DNA of 64,000 bases from Mucilaginibacter gotjawali (GTDB lineage Bacteria > Bacteroidota > Bacteroidia > Sphingobacteriales > Sphingobacteriaceae), in the NCBI RefSeq assembly GCF_002355435.1, contig NZ_AP017313.1, positions 1,426,001-1,490,000 on the forward strand, written 5' to 3'. Shown here in pieces: positions 37,876 to 47,644 of this stretch. A program made the translations under genes and the position numbers. The first letter of the stretch is position 1. Each line of letters starts with the position of its first letter. The notes under the pieces were generated by a model. The model did not search any database and was not told the origin of the DNA. It was given only the letters and a program-made list of their open reading frames with translations.

Positions 37876-39588
37876 TTACGCCTGGTATATTTTGTGTTCA
37901 TTATTGGATGCTTTAACCGCTACCTGCCATTCCACAAATTTACCAAGGTCAGCATATTGCCGGTAGCGTTTGGTATATACTTCATTGAGTTGCTTATCCG
38001 GATAGTATTCCACATCAAAACCGCTGCCCATTGCTGCCATGGCATCTTCAACGGTAGGATAAATATCGGCAACAACTGCTGCAAACATGGCTGCACCCAA
38101 AGCGCAGGTATGTTCAAATTGATGGATGCGGATTGGCATTCCCAAAACATCTGCCATCATTTGCATTACAAATGGCGACTTTTTCGCTACGCCGCCAATG
38201 CCGATGATCCCTTTAACAGGTATGCCTTCCTGTATAAAACGGTCAACTATGCTTTTAGCGCCAAAACAAGTTGCTTCGGCTAGCGCACGAAAGATCTTTG
38301 GCGCATCGCTGCCCAGGTTTAACCCGGTAATGGCACTTTTAAGCGTTTGATCAGCATCAGGTGTCCGGCGGCCGTTAAGCCAATCTATCGCCAGTTCATT
38401 ACTCGTGTCTATAGGTAACAATTGGGCCTGCCTGCTCAGCTCAGGTATAATACGGGCGCTGATTTCGTTTCGTAAAGCCTCTGCAGTTTTAGTATCTATA
38501 ATTGCCGAATCTTTCAGCAAATTATTCAATGGCCATGAAATCACATTTTTAAACCAGGCATAGGTGTCGCCAAATGCTGATTGGCCGGCTTCCAGGCCGG
38601 TCATTCCGGGGATAACTGAGCCATTCACCTGTCCGCAGATCCCTTTTACCAATTTACCCTGCATTTCGGCAGTGGGGGCCACTAAAATATCACAGGTGGA
38701 AGTACCCATTACCTTACTGAGGTGATACGGTTCTATTTGTCCGCCTACGGCGCCCATGTGCGCGTCAAACGCCCCAACGCCCACAGCAACGTCCGTGGAG
38801 AGACCAAGCCGGTCGGCCCATTCTTTTGATAAATAGCCGGCTTTCTGATCAGACGTGAACGTATCGGTGAATAATCTTGAAGTAAAGCCTGTTAGCAATG
38901 GATCAAGAGACGAGAAAAATTCATCAGGAGGTAATCCTCCGAATTCTTCGGCCCAAAGGGCTTTATGCCCTGCGGAGCACCTGCCCCGCTTTATGTTACC
39001 TGCTCCGCTACCGCCGGTTAACAGGAAGGGGATCCAGTCGCAATGTTCCACCCAGGAATGGCATGCCTTGCGCACTTGTTCATCGGCTCTTAATATATGG
39101 AGTAATTTTGCCCAAAACCATTCGGACGAATAAATGCCGCCAACATATTTAAGGTAATTGATATCAAATTTGGTTGCATGTTCATTGATTTGTGCTGCTT
39201 CGTTAACCGAAGTATGGTCCTTCCAAAGAACGAACATCGCATTGGGATTATTTTCAAATCCCGGGGTAAGCGCCAATGGCACACCATTGCTGTCAACAGC
39301 CACCGGTGTCGACCCGGTGGTATCCACAGAGATGCCTTTAACCGCCCCGGCAACAGAGCCACCGGCTTTAGCAAGGCAATCTTTAATGGTGGTTTCCAAG
39401 CCCTCTATATAGTCAATGGGATGCTGCCTGAATTGGTTATCAGCAGCGTTGCAGTACAAACCATCCCGCCACCGGGGGTAATTAAATACCGAGGAAGCTA
39501 TTTCGTTGCCATTTGTGGCATTGATCAGTACGGAGCGAACGGAGTCGGTGCCGTAGTCCACTCCAATCACAAATTGGTCCTTATTCAT
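37876..39588 (-). CDS. araB: Ribulokinase
   Basis: This 570-residue protein from ATG 39588 (a TTG eight codons upstream is less likely) is a FGGY kinase. The ATP site is FVIGVDYGTDSVRSVLI at the N-terminus, followed by the AraB-typical WKDHTS, SEWFWAKLLHIL and MGTSTCDI, with GIGGVAKKSPFVMQM in the C-terminal lobe. It phosphorylates L-ribulose. It is the first gene of araBDA, under the NUDIX regulator at 39689 and a palindrome at 39652. Confidence 0.96.
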   Translation of the reverse strand: MNKDQFVIGVDYGTDSVRSVLINATNGNEIASSVFNYPRWRDGLYCNAADNQFRQHPIDYIEGLETTIKDCLAKAGGSVAGAVKGISVDTTGSTPVAVDSNGVPLALTPGFENNPNAMFVLWKDHTSVNEAAQINEHATKFDINYLKYVGGIYSSEWFWAKLLHILRADEQVRKACHSWVEHCDWIPFLLTGGSGAGNIKRGRCSAGHKALWAEEFGGLPPDEFFSSLDPLLTGFTSRLFTDTFTSDQKAGYLSKEWADRLGLSTDVAVGVGAFDAHMGAVGGQIEPYHLSKVMGTSTCDILVAPTAEMQGKLVKGICGQVNGSVIPGMTGLEAGQSAFGDTYAWFKNVISWPLNNLLKDSAIIDTKTAEALRNEISARIIPELSRQAQLLPIDTSNELAIDWLNGRRTPDADQTLKSAITGLNLGSDAPKIFRALAEATCFGAKSIVDRFIQEGIPVKGIIGIGGVAKKSPFVMQMMADVLGMPIRIHQFEHTCALGAAMFAAVVADIYPTVEDAMAAMGSGFDVEYYPDKQLNEVYTKRYRQYADLGKFVEWQVAVKASNNEHKIYQA

Positions 39589-39651
39589 AATCGGTTGTAT
39601 AATTCGTGTCAAAACAACACTTAATTATTTAAATAAACAAGTAATTGGTAA

Positions 39652-39668
39652 AAACATTTAAAGTGTTT
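39652..39668. promoter_or_regulatory. Candidate operator of the araBDA regulator
   Basis: AAACATTTAAAGTGTTT is a 17-bp palindrome with one mismatched pair, 64 bp upstream of the araB ATG in the araR-araB gap. Its place fits an AraR binding site; the role is inferred. Confidence 0.45.
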
Positions 39669-39688
39669 CCGGGGAAACTATAAAGTTA

Positions 39689-40396
39689 CTAAAGATGAAG
39701 CGTGTCCGGATTTGGGATGAAATTCAGAAACGCCTGAAATTTAGCATAATAATGCTGCATATTCAGCTGGTAATAGTACGCGCCCCGTTTTGACCCTGCT
39801 TTATCCTTATCGTTTAGCTTAATCAGCAGGCCGGTAGCCAATACCCGCTTGCTAAAGTTTCTTTTATCAATTGTGGTATTAAAAACGCTTTCGTAAAGTA
39901 TTTGCAGCTGTGGAAGCGTGAATTTTTTGGGCAAAAGTTCAAATAATATAGGGTGTAAAGCAGCTTTATAACGAATCCGCCTTTTGGCGGCCTCTACCAT
40001 TTCCTGGTGATCAAAAACCAACTTTGGAATACGTTTAAGCGGAAACCATTCGGCATGGTAATCGTTGCTCAGCTGTGTTTCGTATTGATGGATGTCAATG
40101 AGCGCAAAATAAGCCACAGACGCTGTTCTTTCAATAGGATCGCGGCCGGTGTCGCCGAAAGTATGCAATTGTTCCAGATAAACCCCATCTAAACCTGTTA
40201 GTTGTTTTAATATCCTGCTGGCGGCCTGGTCAATACTTTCACTTGGTTGTACAAAGCCTCCCATCAGGCTCCAGTTACCTTTTTCGGGTTGAAAGCCCCT
40301 TTTTATTAACAGAATCTTAAGCGTCTCACCGTCAAAACCAAAAATAATACAATCAACTGCTAATAATAGTCGGATCTGTTTTGAATACTTATGCAT
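39689..40396 (-). CDS. araR: NUDIX-family transcriptional regulator of arabinose use (AraR type)
   Basis: This 235-residue protein has a NUDIX domain (about 10-145) and a C-terminal winged helix (about 150-225, LPQLQILYESVFN, RNFSKRVLATGLL). The NUDIX box keeps GGFV.P.ES but the catalytic REuxEE glutamates are gone (SRILKQLTGL), as in NrtR-like regulators that sense a ligand instead of cutting it. Bacteroidota AraR proteins of this kind repress arabinose genes and respond to L-arabinose. The gene lies directly upstream of araBDA on the same strand. Confidence 0.8.
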   Translation of the reverse strand: MHKYSKQIRLLLAVDCIIFGFDGETLKILLIKRGFQPEKGNWSLMGGFVQPSESIDQAASRILKQLTGLDGVYLEQLHTFGDTGRDPIERTASVAYFALIDIHQYETQLSNDYHAEWFPLKRIPKLVFDHQEMVEAAKRRIRYKAALHPILFELLPKKFTLPQLQILYESVFNTTIDKRNFSKRVLATGLLIKLNDKDKAGSKRGAYYYQLNMQHYYAKFQAFLNFIPNPDTLHL

Positions 40397-40625
40397 TTTT
40401 TAAAGACTGGGACAATAATCGGTAAGCAAATATAAATTTTTTTCGGCGCGGAGTAATTTATCAGGCGGTCACTTTTGTTAAAGGCGTGCCTTGTTTACCT
40501 TGCTATATCGTATATAAATGATTTCCACATCAATAATAGTAAGAATTATTTAAGTGTCCCTAATACAATAAAATATATGGCTTTGTTTTAGTGATATTTT
40601 AATAAGCGGATAGGGCTTATTTATA

Positions 40626-41843
40626 GTGATAGAATTTGCACCGGAGAAAAAACAAAGATCAAATTATCCGGGTCAATCAAGCACTCACAAAAATCCGTAT
40701 CTTTATCCCAAAACAAGTTTGACTGATCTTAGCCCCTCGCAACGTACCTGGAAAGTGTTCAAGCGCAATAAAATTGCTGTTGCGGGGATGTTTTTTATCA
40801 TCATGATTACCCTTACCGCCATATTGGGCTATTTGATAATGCCCGATTCGACCCCCATGGCCAACAACATGACGATACAGTTAAGTGTTAAAAAACCGGG
40901 GTCTGCATTTATGATGCTGCGCCTGCGAAAAACTGAACCGGTAGATACGGCGAACATCTTCGCTAAAATGCTCTTCGGGCAGCCATCTTTTTACCGGGAT
41001 ATCCCTATCACAGGTTACCGGTATGTGAAAGATTCAATTATAGTTAATGAATACATTGGTGCTGAAGATAAACCTGAACGGAAGGCATATTTTGCCCCGG
41101 CGGGCGGCGCCTACGGTTTAAAAACTCCCCTTTTAGGGGGCTGGGGGGCTTATCATCGAACTTTTTGGTTAGGTACAGATGTTTACGGACGCGATATGCT
41201 GAGCCGCCTGATATTGGGGAGCCGCATCTCATTAGCCGTTGGCTTAATGTCAGTTATCATCAGCCTGTTGCTTGGGGTTACTATAGGGGCGGTTGCCGGT
41301 TATTTTGGGGGGTGGATTGACGCTGCGCTAAGCTGGCTGATGAATATTTTATGGGCATTACCCGCATTGCTGCTGGTGATCGCCATTTCATTTGCCCTGG
41401 GGAAAGGCTTATGGCAAATATTTATTGCCGTAGGGTTATCCATGTGGGTTGAAGTGGCCCGTTTGGTGCGCGGGCAGGTAATGAGCCTTAAGCAGGTGGA
41501 GTTTGTAGAAGCTGCACGATCATTGGGTTTTAATAATACACGCATCATTTCGCGCCATATTTTGCCAAATATCGTTGGCCCGATATTGGTATTGGCGTCA
41601 TCAAATTTTGCTTCGGCCATATTATTGGAGGCCGGGTTAAGCTTTTTGGGGTTTGGGGCGCAACCCCCTATGCCAACATGGGGAAGCATGATAAAAGAGC
41701 ATTATGGCTACATTGTAATGGATTCGGCGTACCTGGCAATTATGCCCGGACTGGCGATCATGCTTTTGGTATACGCTTTTAATTTGGTTACGGTTGGATT
41801 GCGGGATGCATTCGATATAAAATCACAAAGTACCCGCATTTAA
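40626..41843 (+). CDS. Oligopeptide-type ABC transporter permease (OppC/DppC-like)
   Basis: This 405-residue protein starts at GTG. One membrane segment near 50-70 is followed by a large periplasmic insert (about 75-190). Then comes the binding-protein-dependent permease domain with the GTDVYGRDMLSRL entry, four or five membrane segments and the ATPase-contacting loop EAARSLGFNNTRIISRHILPNI cut into two parts by family convention. Members move peptides or nickel. No partner permease, ATPase or binding protein is adjacent. The insert contains a palindromic GC-rich repeat read in frame (41120-41152). Confidence 0.88.
   Translation: MIEFAPEKKQRSNYPGQSSTHKNPYLYPKTSLTDLSPSQRTWKVFKRNKIAVAGMFFIIMITLTAILGYLIMPDSTPMANNMTIQLSVKKPGSAFMMLRLRKTEPVDTANIFAKMLFGQPSFYRDIPITGYRYVKDSIIVNEYIGAEDKPERKAYFAPAGGAYGLKTPLLGGWGAYHRTFWLGTDVYGRDMLSRLILGSRISLAVGLMSVIISLLLGVTIGAVAGYFGGWIDAALSWLMNILWALPALLLVIAISFALGKGLWQIFIAVGLSMWVEVARLVRGQVMSLKQVEFVEAARSLGFNNTRIISRHILPNIVGPILVLASSNFASAILLEAGLSFLGFGAQPPMPTWGSMIKEHYGYIVMDSAYLAIMPGLAIMLLVYAFNLVTVGLRDAFDIKSQSTRI
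41120..41152 (+). repeat. GC-rich intergenic-type palindrome read in frame inside the permease gene
   Basis: ACTCCCCTTTTAGGGGGC followed by TGGGGGGC is translated as KTPLLGGWGA in the periplasmic insert. CCCC...GGGG hairpins of this kind are common between genes in this group. Confidence 0.5.
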
Positions 41844-41887
41844 AAAAAAATGTTTTATTTTAGGCAGACCTTTTTAATTAACTGATA

Positions 41888-43123
41888 TTGGATATTGACG
41901 AAATTTCAGCCGAGGACGAACTTATTCGCTTGTTGCTCAAAAGGCAGACAGAGTTAAACGCGTTACTTGAAGTTACCCAGGCTATTAACAAAGATACCCG
42001 TACACCGGTGCTGATACAAATGCTGCAGGTTATTTTAAAAAGTTACCTGCAGGTGGGCAAACTCCGTTTTTTAATTGAACGGGAGGGCAACTTTGTTTTG
42101 CTGTCAAAATATGGCGGGGACATTGAGCCTGTCGGCTCGCTGCATGTTGCCTGCCAAAAATTAAGCAAAGTAAAATGGCCGGAACCATTGGCCAACCACG
42201 AGGATTCCTTGCTTTGTACCTACGATTATTTCATCCCTATTTATCATAAAAAGAAGGCATTAGCCTATGCGCTGATCGGTGATTTTAACACCTCAAGCGA
42301 GTTGCTGAACAATGACCTGAACTTTATACAAACCGTGATCAACGTTATTGTGGTTGCGCTTGAAAATAAAAAATTGTTTAAGGAAAGGCTTGAATCTGAG
42401 CGTTTTCACCGGGAAATGGAATTGGCGGCCGAGGTGCAGAATATGCTGATTCCTTTGAAAACCTATAAAGACAGCAGTGTTGAGGTAAGTGCAAGATACA
42501 TCCCCCACCAAAATATCGGGGGCGATTATTTTGATTTTATCCGGCTGAACAAGCATGAATTTTTATGGTGTATTGCTGATGTATCGGGTAAGGGAATTTC
42601 AGCCGCTTTGCTGATGGCAAATTTCCAGGCAAGTTTACGGGCATGGTCGGCTGTGGAAGATGATCTGACCAATGTTGTTGACCGGCTGAATAAGATTGTG
42701 ATCAATAATACCAAAGGTGAACGTTTTATCACACTGTTTCTGGCTAAATACAACGAAAAAACAAGGAAACTCAATTATATCAACGCCGGGCACAACGCCA
42801 CCATTTTATTGTCGCAGGGCGAAGCTATAACCCTGAAACTGGGCACTACCATGATTGGTGTTTTTGATGAGTTGCCGTTTATTAACCAGGGTGAAATAGA
42901 TATTGAACCCGGCACGCTGATCGTAAATTATACAGATGGTTTGCTGGATCATGAATACTCCGCCGATAAAACCTGGGGCGAAGAAAGCCTGATCGATTTT
43001 GTAGATACTCATGGAACATCAGACCCTGACACCCTGAACGAACTGCTGATGGATCATATCAAGAAAGTGATCAAAGGCAAGCCAATTGATGATGTTACAT
43101 TGCTGACGATGCGGATTTTTTAG
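41888..43123 (+). CDS. PP2C-family serine/threonine phosphatase with N-terminal GAF-like domain (RsbU type)
   Basis: This 411-residue protein starts at TTG. Residues 20-165 resemble a GAF sensor domain. A short coiled coil follows (about 165-190, LESERFHREMELAAEVQNML), then a SpoIIE/PP2C phosphatase domain with IGGDYFDF, CIADVSGKGISAALLMA and NYTDGLLDH, which carry the metal-binding aspartates. Such proteins dephosphorylate anti-sigma-factor antagonists. No partner switch protein is beside it. Confidence 0.9.
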   Translation: MDIDEISAEDELIRLLLKRQTELNALLEVTQAINKDTRTPVLIQMLQVILKSYLQVGKLRFLIEREGNFVLLSKYGGDIEPVGSLHVACQKLSKVKWPEPLANHEDSLLCTYDYFIPIYHKKKALAYALIGDFNTSSELLNNDLNFIQTVINVIVVALENKKLFKERLESERFHREMELAAEVQNMLIPLKTYKDSSVEVSARYIPHQNIGGDYFDFIRLNKHEFLWCIADVSGKGISAALLMANFQASLRAWSAVEDDLTNVVDRLNKIVINNTKGERFITLFLAKYNEKTRKLNYINAGHNATILLSQGEAITLKLGTTMIGVFDELPFINQGEIDIEPGTLIVNYTDGLLDHEYSADKTWGEESLIDFVDTHGTSDPDTLNELLMDHIKKVIKGKPIDDVTLLTMRIF

Positions 43124-43180
43124 GGGAGTTGTGGGAAGGTTATAATGTTGAAAAGTTGTAATGTTAAAAGGTTGGACGAT

Positions 43181-43534
43181 ATGCTATTTGCAAATATTTA
43201 CATAAAATATGGCGGTTCGCTTGATGATTTAGCTATTTACGTAAAAAGTAAATTTAATATTGGAGATGTGAACCCATCGGGGAAGGAACAACATAGGGAT
43301 GGTTTGAATGTCGGTGCAGGTGAATATTATTGCTTTGAATTACTTGGACTTGAACTAAATTTGGTTGTAAACCAGGGAGAAGTCTTAGAAGAAGAATATT
43401 CTGAATATCAATATTACTTGTATATAAAGCAGTTGACGGAGATTGAAGATGAAATATTTTCCGGTGTTATTCAGCTAATGGCTGAGGTTTTAAAAAGCAA
43501 TGGTATATTACTGGCTATTGAATTATGTAAATAG
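43181..43534 (+). CDS. Small acidic protein of unknown function
   Basis: This 117-residue protein from ATG 43181 has upstream codons that lie in a low-complexity repeat (AATGTTGAAAAGTTG type), so the shorter start is preferred. The sequence IYIKYGGSLDDLAIYVKSKF, YYCFELLGLELNLVVN and the acidic EVLEEEYSEYQYYLYIK recall immunity-type proteins of contact or colicin systems, but no toxin gene is near. The function is unknown. Confidence 0.5.
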   Translation: MLFANIYIKYGGSLDDLAIYVKSKFNIGDVNPSGKEQHRDGLNVGAGEYYCFELLGLELNLVVNQGEVLEEEYSEYQYYLYIKQLTEIEDEIFSGVIQLMAEVLKSNGILLAIELCK

Positions 43535-43569
43535 CTAATTGCAATAATATAAAGCAGAAAATGTATTGT

Positions 43570-43705
43570 TTTCATTGCCGTTGGCTTCAGCCAACGGGTT
43601 AAAAAGAAGCATTCAAGGGCTTTAGCCCAATTATTATTTAGGCTAAAGCCATATTTCTTCCTCATTTGTTCCGTCCGCTAAAGCAGACGGCAATGGATGA
43701 AAAGC
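43570..43705. repeat. Dispersed palindromic repeat, family 'GGCTTTAGCC', copy B
   Basis: The left arm CATTGCCGTTGGCTTCAGCC... (from 43572) and the right arm ending GACGGCAATG (43695) are inverted copies, each also self-complementary. Between them lie the palindromes GGGCTTTAGCCC and GGCTAAAGCC. It matches copy A at 10187-10310 on its left half. Confidence 0.75.
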
Positions 43706-43775
43706 ACTTTAATCCTTTCAACTATTACGACCTTTTTAGCTCTATAACAACTTCTCAAGGTGTCGATACGTAAAG

Positions 43776-44204
43776 ATGATAAAAACGATTTTCAACAATA
43801 AATGGTTCCAATATTACCTGCCGGTTAGTCTTTCTTTATTTATGCTGTTTACTGAAAAACGGGCGGTTGCAGGCACCGATGGCGGTTATGACCGGCTGTT
43901 TGGTTTTCCGTTTCCGTATATTTCAAATAATTTTGGCTGTACCGGTTGTTTTGATGTTTACACCGGCGCTCTTATCCTCGATTTCTCTATTTACCTGCTT
44001 TTGATTTTATTAATTTTTAAGGGGACTGAAAAGTTGGGATTTAAATTGAAGATTCATTGGGCCCCGACAATAACTGGCTTGCTGATCAGCGGTTTTTGGA
44101 TATTCTTTTTTTGCATGATTACGCAGGATAGCAAATTCAAATTAATCAACGACATCGATTACAAAACGACGCACATAGAGTTCGTTTTTAACCAATTTCC
44201 ATAA
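43776..44204 (+). CDS. Small membrane protein of unknown function
   Basis: This 142-residue protein has three predicted membrane segments (about 12-26, 62-84 and 98-118). Periplasmic-looking parts contain [19 protein letters not shown]. No family is recognised. It lies 40 bp upstream of rnhB on the same strand. Confidence 0.6.
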   Translation: MIKTIFNNKWFQYYLPVSLSLFMLFTEKRAVAGTDGGYDRLFGFPFPYISNNFGCTGCFDVYTGALILDFSIYLLLILLIFKGTEKLGFKLKIHWAPTITGLLISGFWIFFFCMITQDSKFKLINDIDYKTTHIEFVFNQFP

Positions 44205-44232
44205 ACAGCACCATCCTAAGTATTCCAACTAT

Positions 44233-44240
44233 TATATTTG
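44233..44240 (+). promoter_or_regulatory. Candidate -7 element upstream of rnhB
   Basis: TATATTTG fits TAnnTTTG and ends 4 bp before the rnhB ATG, suggesting a nearly leaderless transcript. Confidence 0.35.
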
Positions 44241-44244
44241 CCAA

Positions 44245-44847
44245 ATGTTGTTAAACAGGTATCAATTTGAATTACTGGAGGCCGGATGTGATGAAGCAGG
44301 GCGTGGCTGCCTGGCGGGGCCGGTATTTGCAGCTGCCGTTATACTCCCGGATGATTTCGAACATGATTTACTTAACGATTCCAAACAGTTAAACGAGCAA
44401 ACCAGGTATCAATTGCGCGTTGAAATTGAACAAAAGGCTATTGCCTGGGCGGTTGCATCGGTTGATAATTTGGAGATCGACTCCATAAATATTCTTAACG
44501 CCTCTTTCCTGGCTATGCACAGGGCTATTGACCGGCTTAAACTTGCTCCGGAGTTTTTGATCATTGATGGCAATCGCTTTAATAAATATAAAACTACCCC
44601 TCACCAATGTATTGTGGAGGGGGATGCCAAATACCTGAGTATCGCGGCAGCATCTATTTTAGCTAAAACTTACCGGGATGATTATATGAAACAAATTGCC
44701 GCCGAACATCCCGAATATGACTGGCATAAAAATAAAGGCTATGCAACCGCAAAACACCGCGAAACAGTATTGGCGATCGGTTTTACACCCTATCACCGGC
44801 GTACCTTTAGGGTAACCGACCCTCAGCTGGATCTTTTTGATGAATAG
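44245..44847 (+). CDS. rnhB: Ribonuclease HII
   Basis: This 200-residue protein has the RNase HII hallmark [20 protein letters not shown] near residue 13, containing the catalytic Asp and Glu. LIIDGNRF supplies a further metal-binding Asp, and YKTYRDD-type AKTYRDDYM follows. It removes ribonucleotides from DNA-RNA hybrids. The length is normal. Confidence 0.97.
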   Translation: MLLNRYQFELLEAGCDEAGRGCLAGPVFAAAVILPDDFEHDLLNDSKQLNEQTRYQLRVEIEQKAIAWAVASVDNLEIDSINILNASFLAMHRAIDRLKLAPEFLIIDGNRFNKYKTTPHQCIVEGDAKYLSIAAASILAKTYRDDYMKQIAAEHPEYDWHKNKGYATAKHRETVLAIGFTPYHRRTFRVTDPQLDLFDE

Positions 44848-44852
44848 TTTTT

Positions 44853-45023
44853 GGGGGAAAGAGTCAAGAATCAAGAGCCAAGAACCAAGAGGCAGGAAAG
44901 ACCGATTAACCACACAAATATGTAAAAAGAATTTGCAGAGTCAGGTTTGCCCCAATATTTTATTGCCGCCCAATTTTGTTTTTTATCTTGATTCCTGGCT
45001 CTTGACTCCCGGTTCTTTCCCCC
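44853..45023. repeat. Imperfect inverted repeat between rnhB and the glycosyltransferase
   Basis: The left arm 44853-44889 (GGGGGAAAGAGTCAAGAATC...) and the right arm 44987-45023 (...GGTTCTTTCCCCC) are complementary over most of 37 bp. The sequence AGAATCAAGAGCCAAGAACC is itself a short internal repeat. No gene lies in this region. Confidence 0.65.
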
Positions 45024-45159
45024 AGTAACTAACAAGTGTTAAAAGTAAACAGTTCCTTTGCTTTTTTAATGTAATTATTTTGCACAAAACGGGGCAACGG
45101 GTGTTGTTAAATAGGGTGATTGCCTCAAATTATTATTTTTGCTCAAAACCTTACAGGCA

Positions 45160-46359
45160 TTGAAGATACTTTTTTTAACCCATCGTGTACCTTTTCCGCA
45201 AAACGGCGGTTACCCCATTGTAGTTTGCAATACCATCAGGGGCCTGGTTAGCCTTGGGCACGAAGTTTCGCTGGTGGCGTTGAACGCGAAAAAGACCCAC
45301 CATCAGCATAACGACGATGACAAGGACCTGTTATCCAAAATAAAATACAGGGCTTTTGATATCAATATTAACGTATCGGTATTTGATGTTGCGGTAAATT
45401 TGTTCAGCAAAACGTCGTTTAATATCGACCGATATTATGATGTAGGCTTTGAAAGGCTGTTAATAGCCGAGCTAAAAAAAACCAATTACGATATTATACA
45501 GTTTGAAGGCTTGCTGGTTTCGCTTTATATGACGGCGGTACGCAAAAATTCAAAAGCAAAACTAATTTACCGTTTGCATAACGTTGAAAGCCAGATCTGG
45601 CACCGGCTTGCGCAGCAAAAGAGCGATCCCTTTAAAAAATCGTACCTTAAAATGCATGCCAAGCGGATAAAAAACTACGAGCTGCAGCAATTAAATAATT
45701 TTGACGCGATAGCGGTTTTTACCGCCCAGGATAAAAGTACTTTGCTTGAATATGGTACAAAGATCCCGATACAGGTATTGCATTTGGGGATAAACCTTGA
45801 TCATTATAAACCTGATTTTAGTAAAACCGAATTCCCGAGCCTGTTTTTTTTAGGATCGCTGGACTGGCTGCCCAACCGCGAGGGGATTGAATGGTTCCTG
45901 GAAAACTTTAAGCAGGAACTTACCGAAGGCGACCTGCGCGTAAAGTTTTATGTGGCTGGTAACGATATCCCCGAGCGTTTTGATGACTACGAGGTGATGG
46001 GCAAAATATTTATACAAGGTGAGGTAGATGACGCCCTTGAGTTTGTGAACAGCAAATCGATCATGATTGTGCCGTTGTTATCGGGCGGCGGTATGCGGGT
46101 GAAGATTGTTGAAGGGATGGCCATGCAAAAATGCATTATCTCTACATCATTGGGGGCCGAAGGGATCAACTTCAGGAACGGTGAAGATATATTGATAGCC
46201 AACGACCAGGATGAGTTTTATGAAGCAATAAAACGCTGCATCGCTGATGAAGAATACTGCAAAAGTGTAGGATTGAAAGCCCGCAAGCTGATTGAAGCAG
46301 AACACGACGTGAACAAGGTTACCCAAAAACTTGTTGAGTTTTATCAGAAAATGATTTGA
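45160..46359 (+). CDS. Family 4 glycosyltransferase
   Basis: This protein of 399 residues from TTG 45160 (MKILFLTHRVPFPQNGGYP) has the GT-B glycosyltransferase layout. An acceptor-binding N-terminal domain is followed by a donor-binding domain with SLDWLPNREGIEWFLENF, VPLLSGGGMRVKIVEGMA and a conserved Glu before ISTSLGAEGI. It transfers a sugar from a nucleotide donor in polysaccharide or lipid glycan synthesis. It stands alone here. A TTG seven codons upstream is a less likely start. Confidence 0.88.
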   Translation: MKILFLTHRVPFPQNGGYPIVVCNTIRGLVSLGHEVSLVALNAKKTHHQHNDDDKDLLSKIKYRAFDININVSVFDVAVNLFSKTSFNIDRYYDVGFERLLIAELKKTNYDIIQFEGLLVSLYMTAVRKNSKAKLIYRLHNVESQIWHRLAQQKSDPFKKSYLKMHAKRIKNYELQQLNNFDAIAVFTAQDKSTLLEYGTKIPIQVLHLGINLDHYKPDFSKTEFPSLFFLGSLDWLPNREGIEWFLENFKQELTEGDLRVKFYVAGNDIPERFDDYEVMGKIFIQGEVDDALEFVNSKSIMIVPLLSGGGMRVKIVEGMAMQKCIISTSLGAEGINFRNGEDILIANDQDEFYEAIKRCIADEEYCKSVGLKARKLIEAEHDVNKVTQKLVEFYQKMI

Positions 46360-46450
46360 ACCTTTTGAGGTATTGAATCGGATTTTCCGGATAAATCAAA
46401 AACTCAAAAATTAAAAAATCCTTCAAATCTGTTAAATCGATAAATCGTGT

Positions 46451-46458
46451 TAATTTTG
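46451..46458 (+). promoter_or_regulatory. Candidate -7 element of gcvT
   Basis: TAATTTTG matches TAnnTTTG and ends 17 bp upstream of the gcvT ATG. Confidence 0.35.
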
Positions 46459-46475
46459 CGGCCTAATATTTTGCA

Positions 46476-47555
46476 ATGAAGAATACCGCGTTAACAGATG
46501 TCCACATAAAAGCAGGCGCCAAAATGGTGCCCTTTGCAGGTTATAATATGCCCGTGCAATACGCAGGCATTAACGTTGAACATGAAACCGTCCGTAAAGG
46601 CGTGGGTGTGTTTGATGTGAGCCATATGGGCGAATTTATTTTAAAGGGCGATCATGCGCTTGATCTGATCCAGCAGGTGACCAGTAACGATGCCGCTAAA
46701 TTATACGATGGCAAAGTACAATACTCCTGCCTGCCAAATAAAGATGGCGGTATAGTTGACGACCTTTTGGTTTACCGCATCGACCCAAAAACATATATGC
46801 TGGTGGTTAACGCATCCAACATTGATAAAGATTGGGACTGGATCAGCAGTTTTAATACTTACGGCGTGGATATGAAAAACATATCTGACCGTACTTCCTT
46901 ATTAGCCATCCAGGGCCCGAAAGCTGCCGAAGCTTTGCAAAGCCTTACCGATATCGACCTGGCCTCAATGGAATATTATACCTTTAAAAAAGGCAAATTT
47001 GCCGGGGTTGATAATGTGCTGGTTTCCGCAACCGGTTATACAGGTGCGGGTGGCTTCGAGATCTATTTTGAAAACCAATACGCGGAAGCCATCTGGGACG
47101 CCATTTTTAAAGCAGGCGAACCATTCGGTATAAAACCTATCGGCCTGGGCGCACGTGATACGCTGCGTCTTGAAATGGGCTTTTGCCTTTATGGTAATGA
47201 TATCGACGATACCACTTCGCCATTGGAGGCCGGTTTGGGCTGGGTAACCAAATTTACCAAGGAATTTACCAACTCCGCAGCATTGCAGAAGCAAAAAGAA
47301 GAGGGCGTAAAACGCAAACTGGTAGGTTTTGAAATGATTGATAGAGGGATCGCCCGCCATGATTACCCAATTGTTGATGCCGAAGGTAACGTGATAGGTA
47401 AAGTAACTTCAGGTACGCAATCGCCCAGCCTGCAAAAAGCGATCGGCATGGGCTATGTAAAAACGGAGTTTGCCAAAGAAGGTACTGAGATTTTTATCAG
47501 CATCAGGGATAATAAAATAAAAGCCAAGGTGGTAAAACCGCCGTTCAACAAGTAG
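46476..47555 (+). CDS. gcvT: Glycine cleavage system T protein (aminomethyltransferase)
   Basis: This 359-residue protein has the family N-terminus ([22 protein letters not shown]), the folate-binding [10 protein letters not shown] and IQGPKA, and [16 protein letters not shown] with the tetrahydrofolate-binding Arg/Glu. It releases ammonia from aminomethyl-lipoyl H protein and forms methylene-tetrahydrofolate. The gcvH and gcvP genes are not in the window. Confidence 0.97.
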   Translation: MKNTALTDVHIKAGAKMVPFAGYNMPVQYAGINVEHETVRKGVGVFDVSHMGEFILKGDHALDLIQQVTSNDAAKLYDGKVQYSCLPNKDGGIVDDLLVYRIDPKTYMLVVNASNIDKDWDWISSFNTYGVDMKNISDRTSLLAIQGPKAAEALQSLTDIDLASMEYYTFKKGKFAGVDNVLVSATGYTGAGGFEIYFENQYAEAIWDAIFKAGEPFGIKPIGLGARDTLRLEMGFCLYGNDIDDTTSPLEAGLGWVTKFTKEFTNSAALQKQKEEGVKRKLVGFEMIDRGIARHDYPIVDAEGNVIGKVTSGTQSPSLQKAIGMGYVKTEFAKEGTEIFISIRDNKIKAKVVKPPFNK

Positions 47556-47644
47556 TTTATTGGTTCACTTGTTCATTAGTTCATTGGTATTTAAAAGCGG
47601 ACTGGTGATGAAGCGAACCAATGAACTAATGAGCCAATGAACTA

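Noticed and set aside
43181..43534. Immunity protein of a contact-dependent toxin system
   Set aside because: The acidic composition is suggestive only; no toxin, VgrG, Rhs or LXG gene is nearby.
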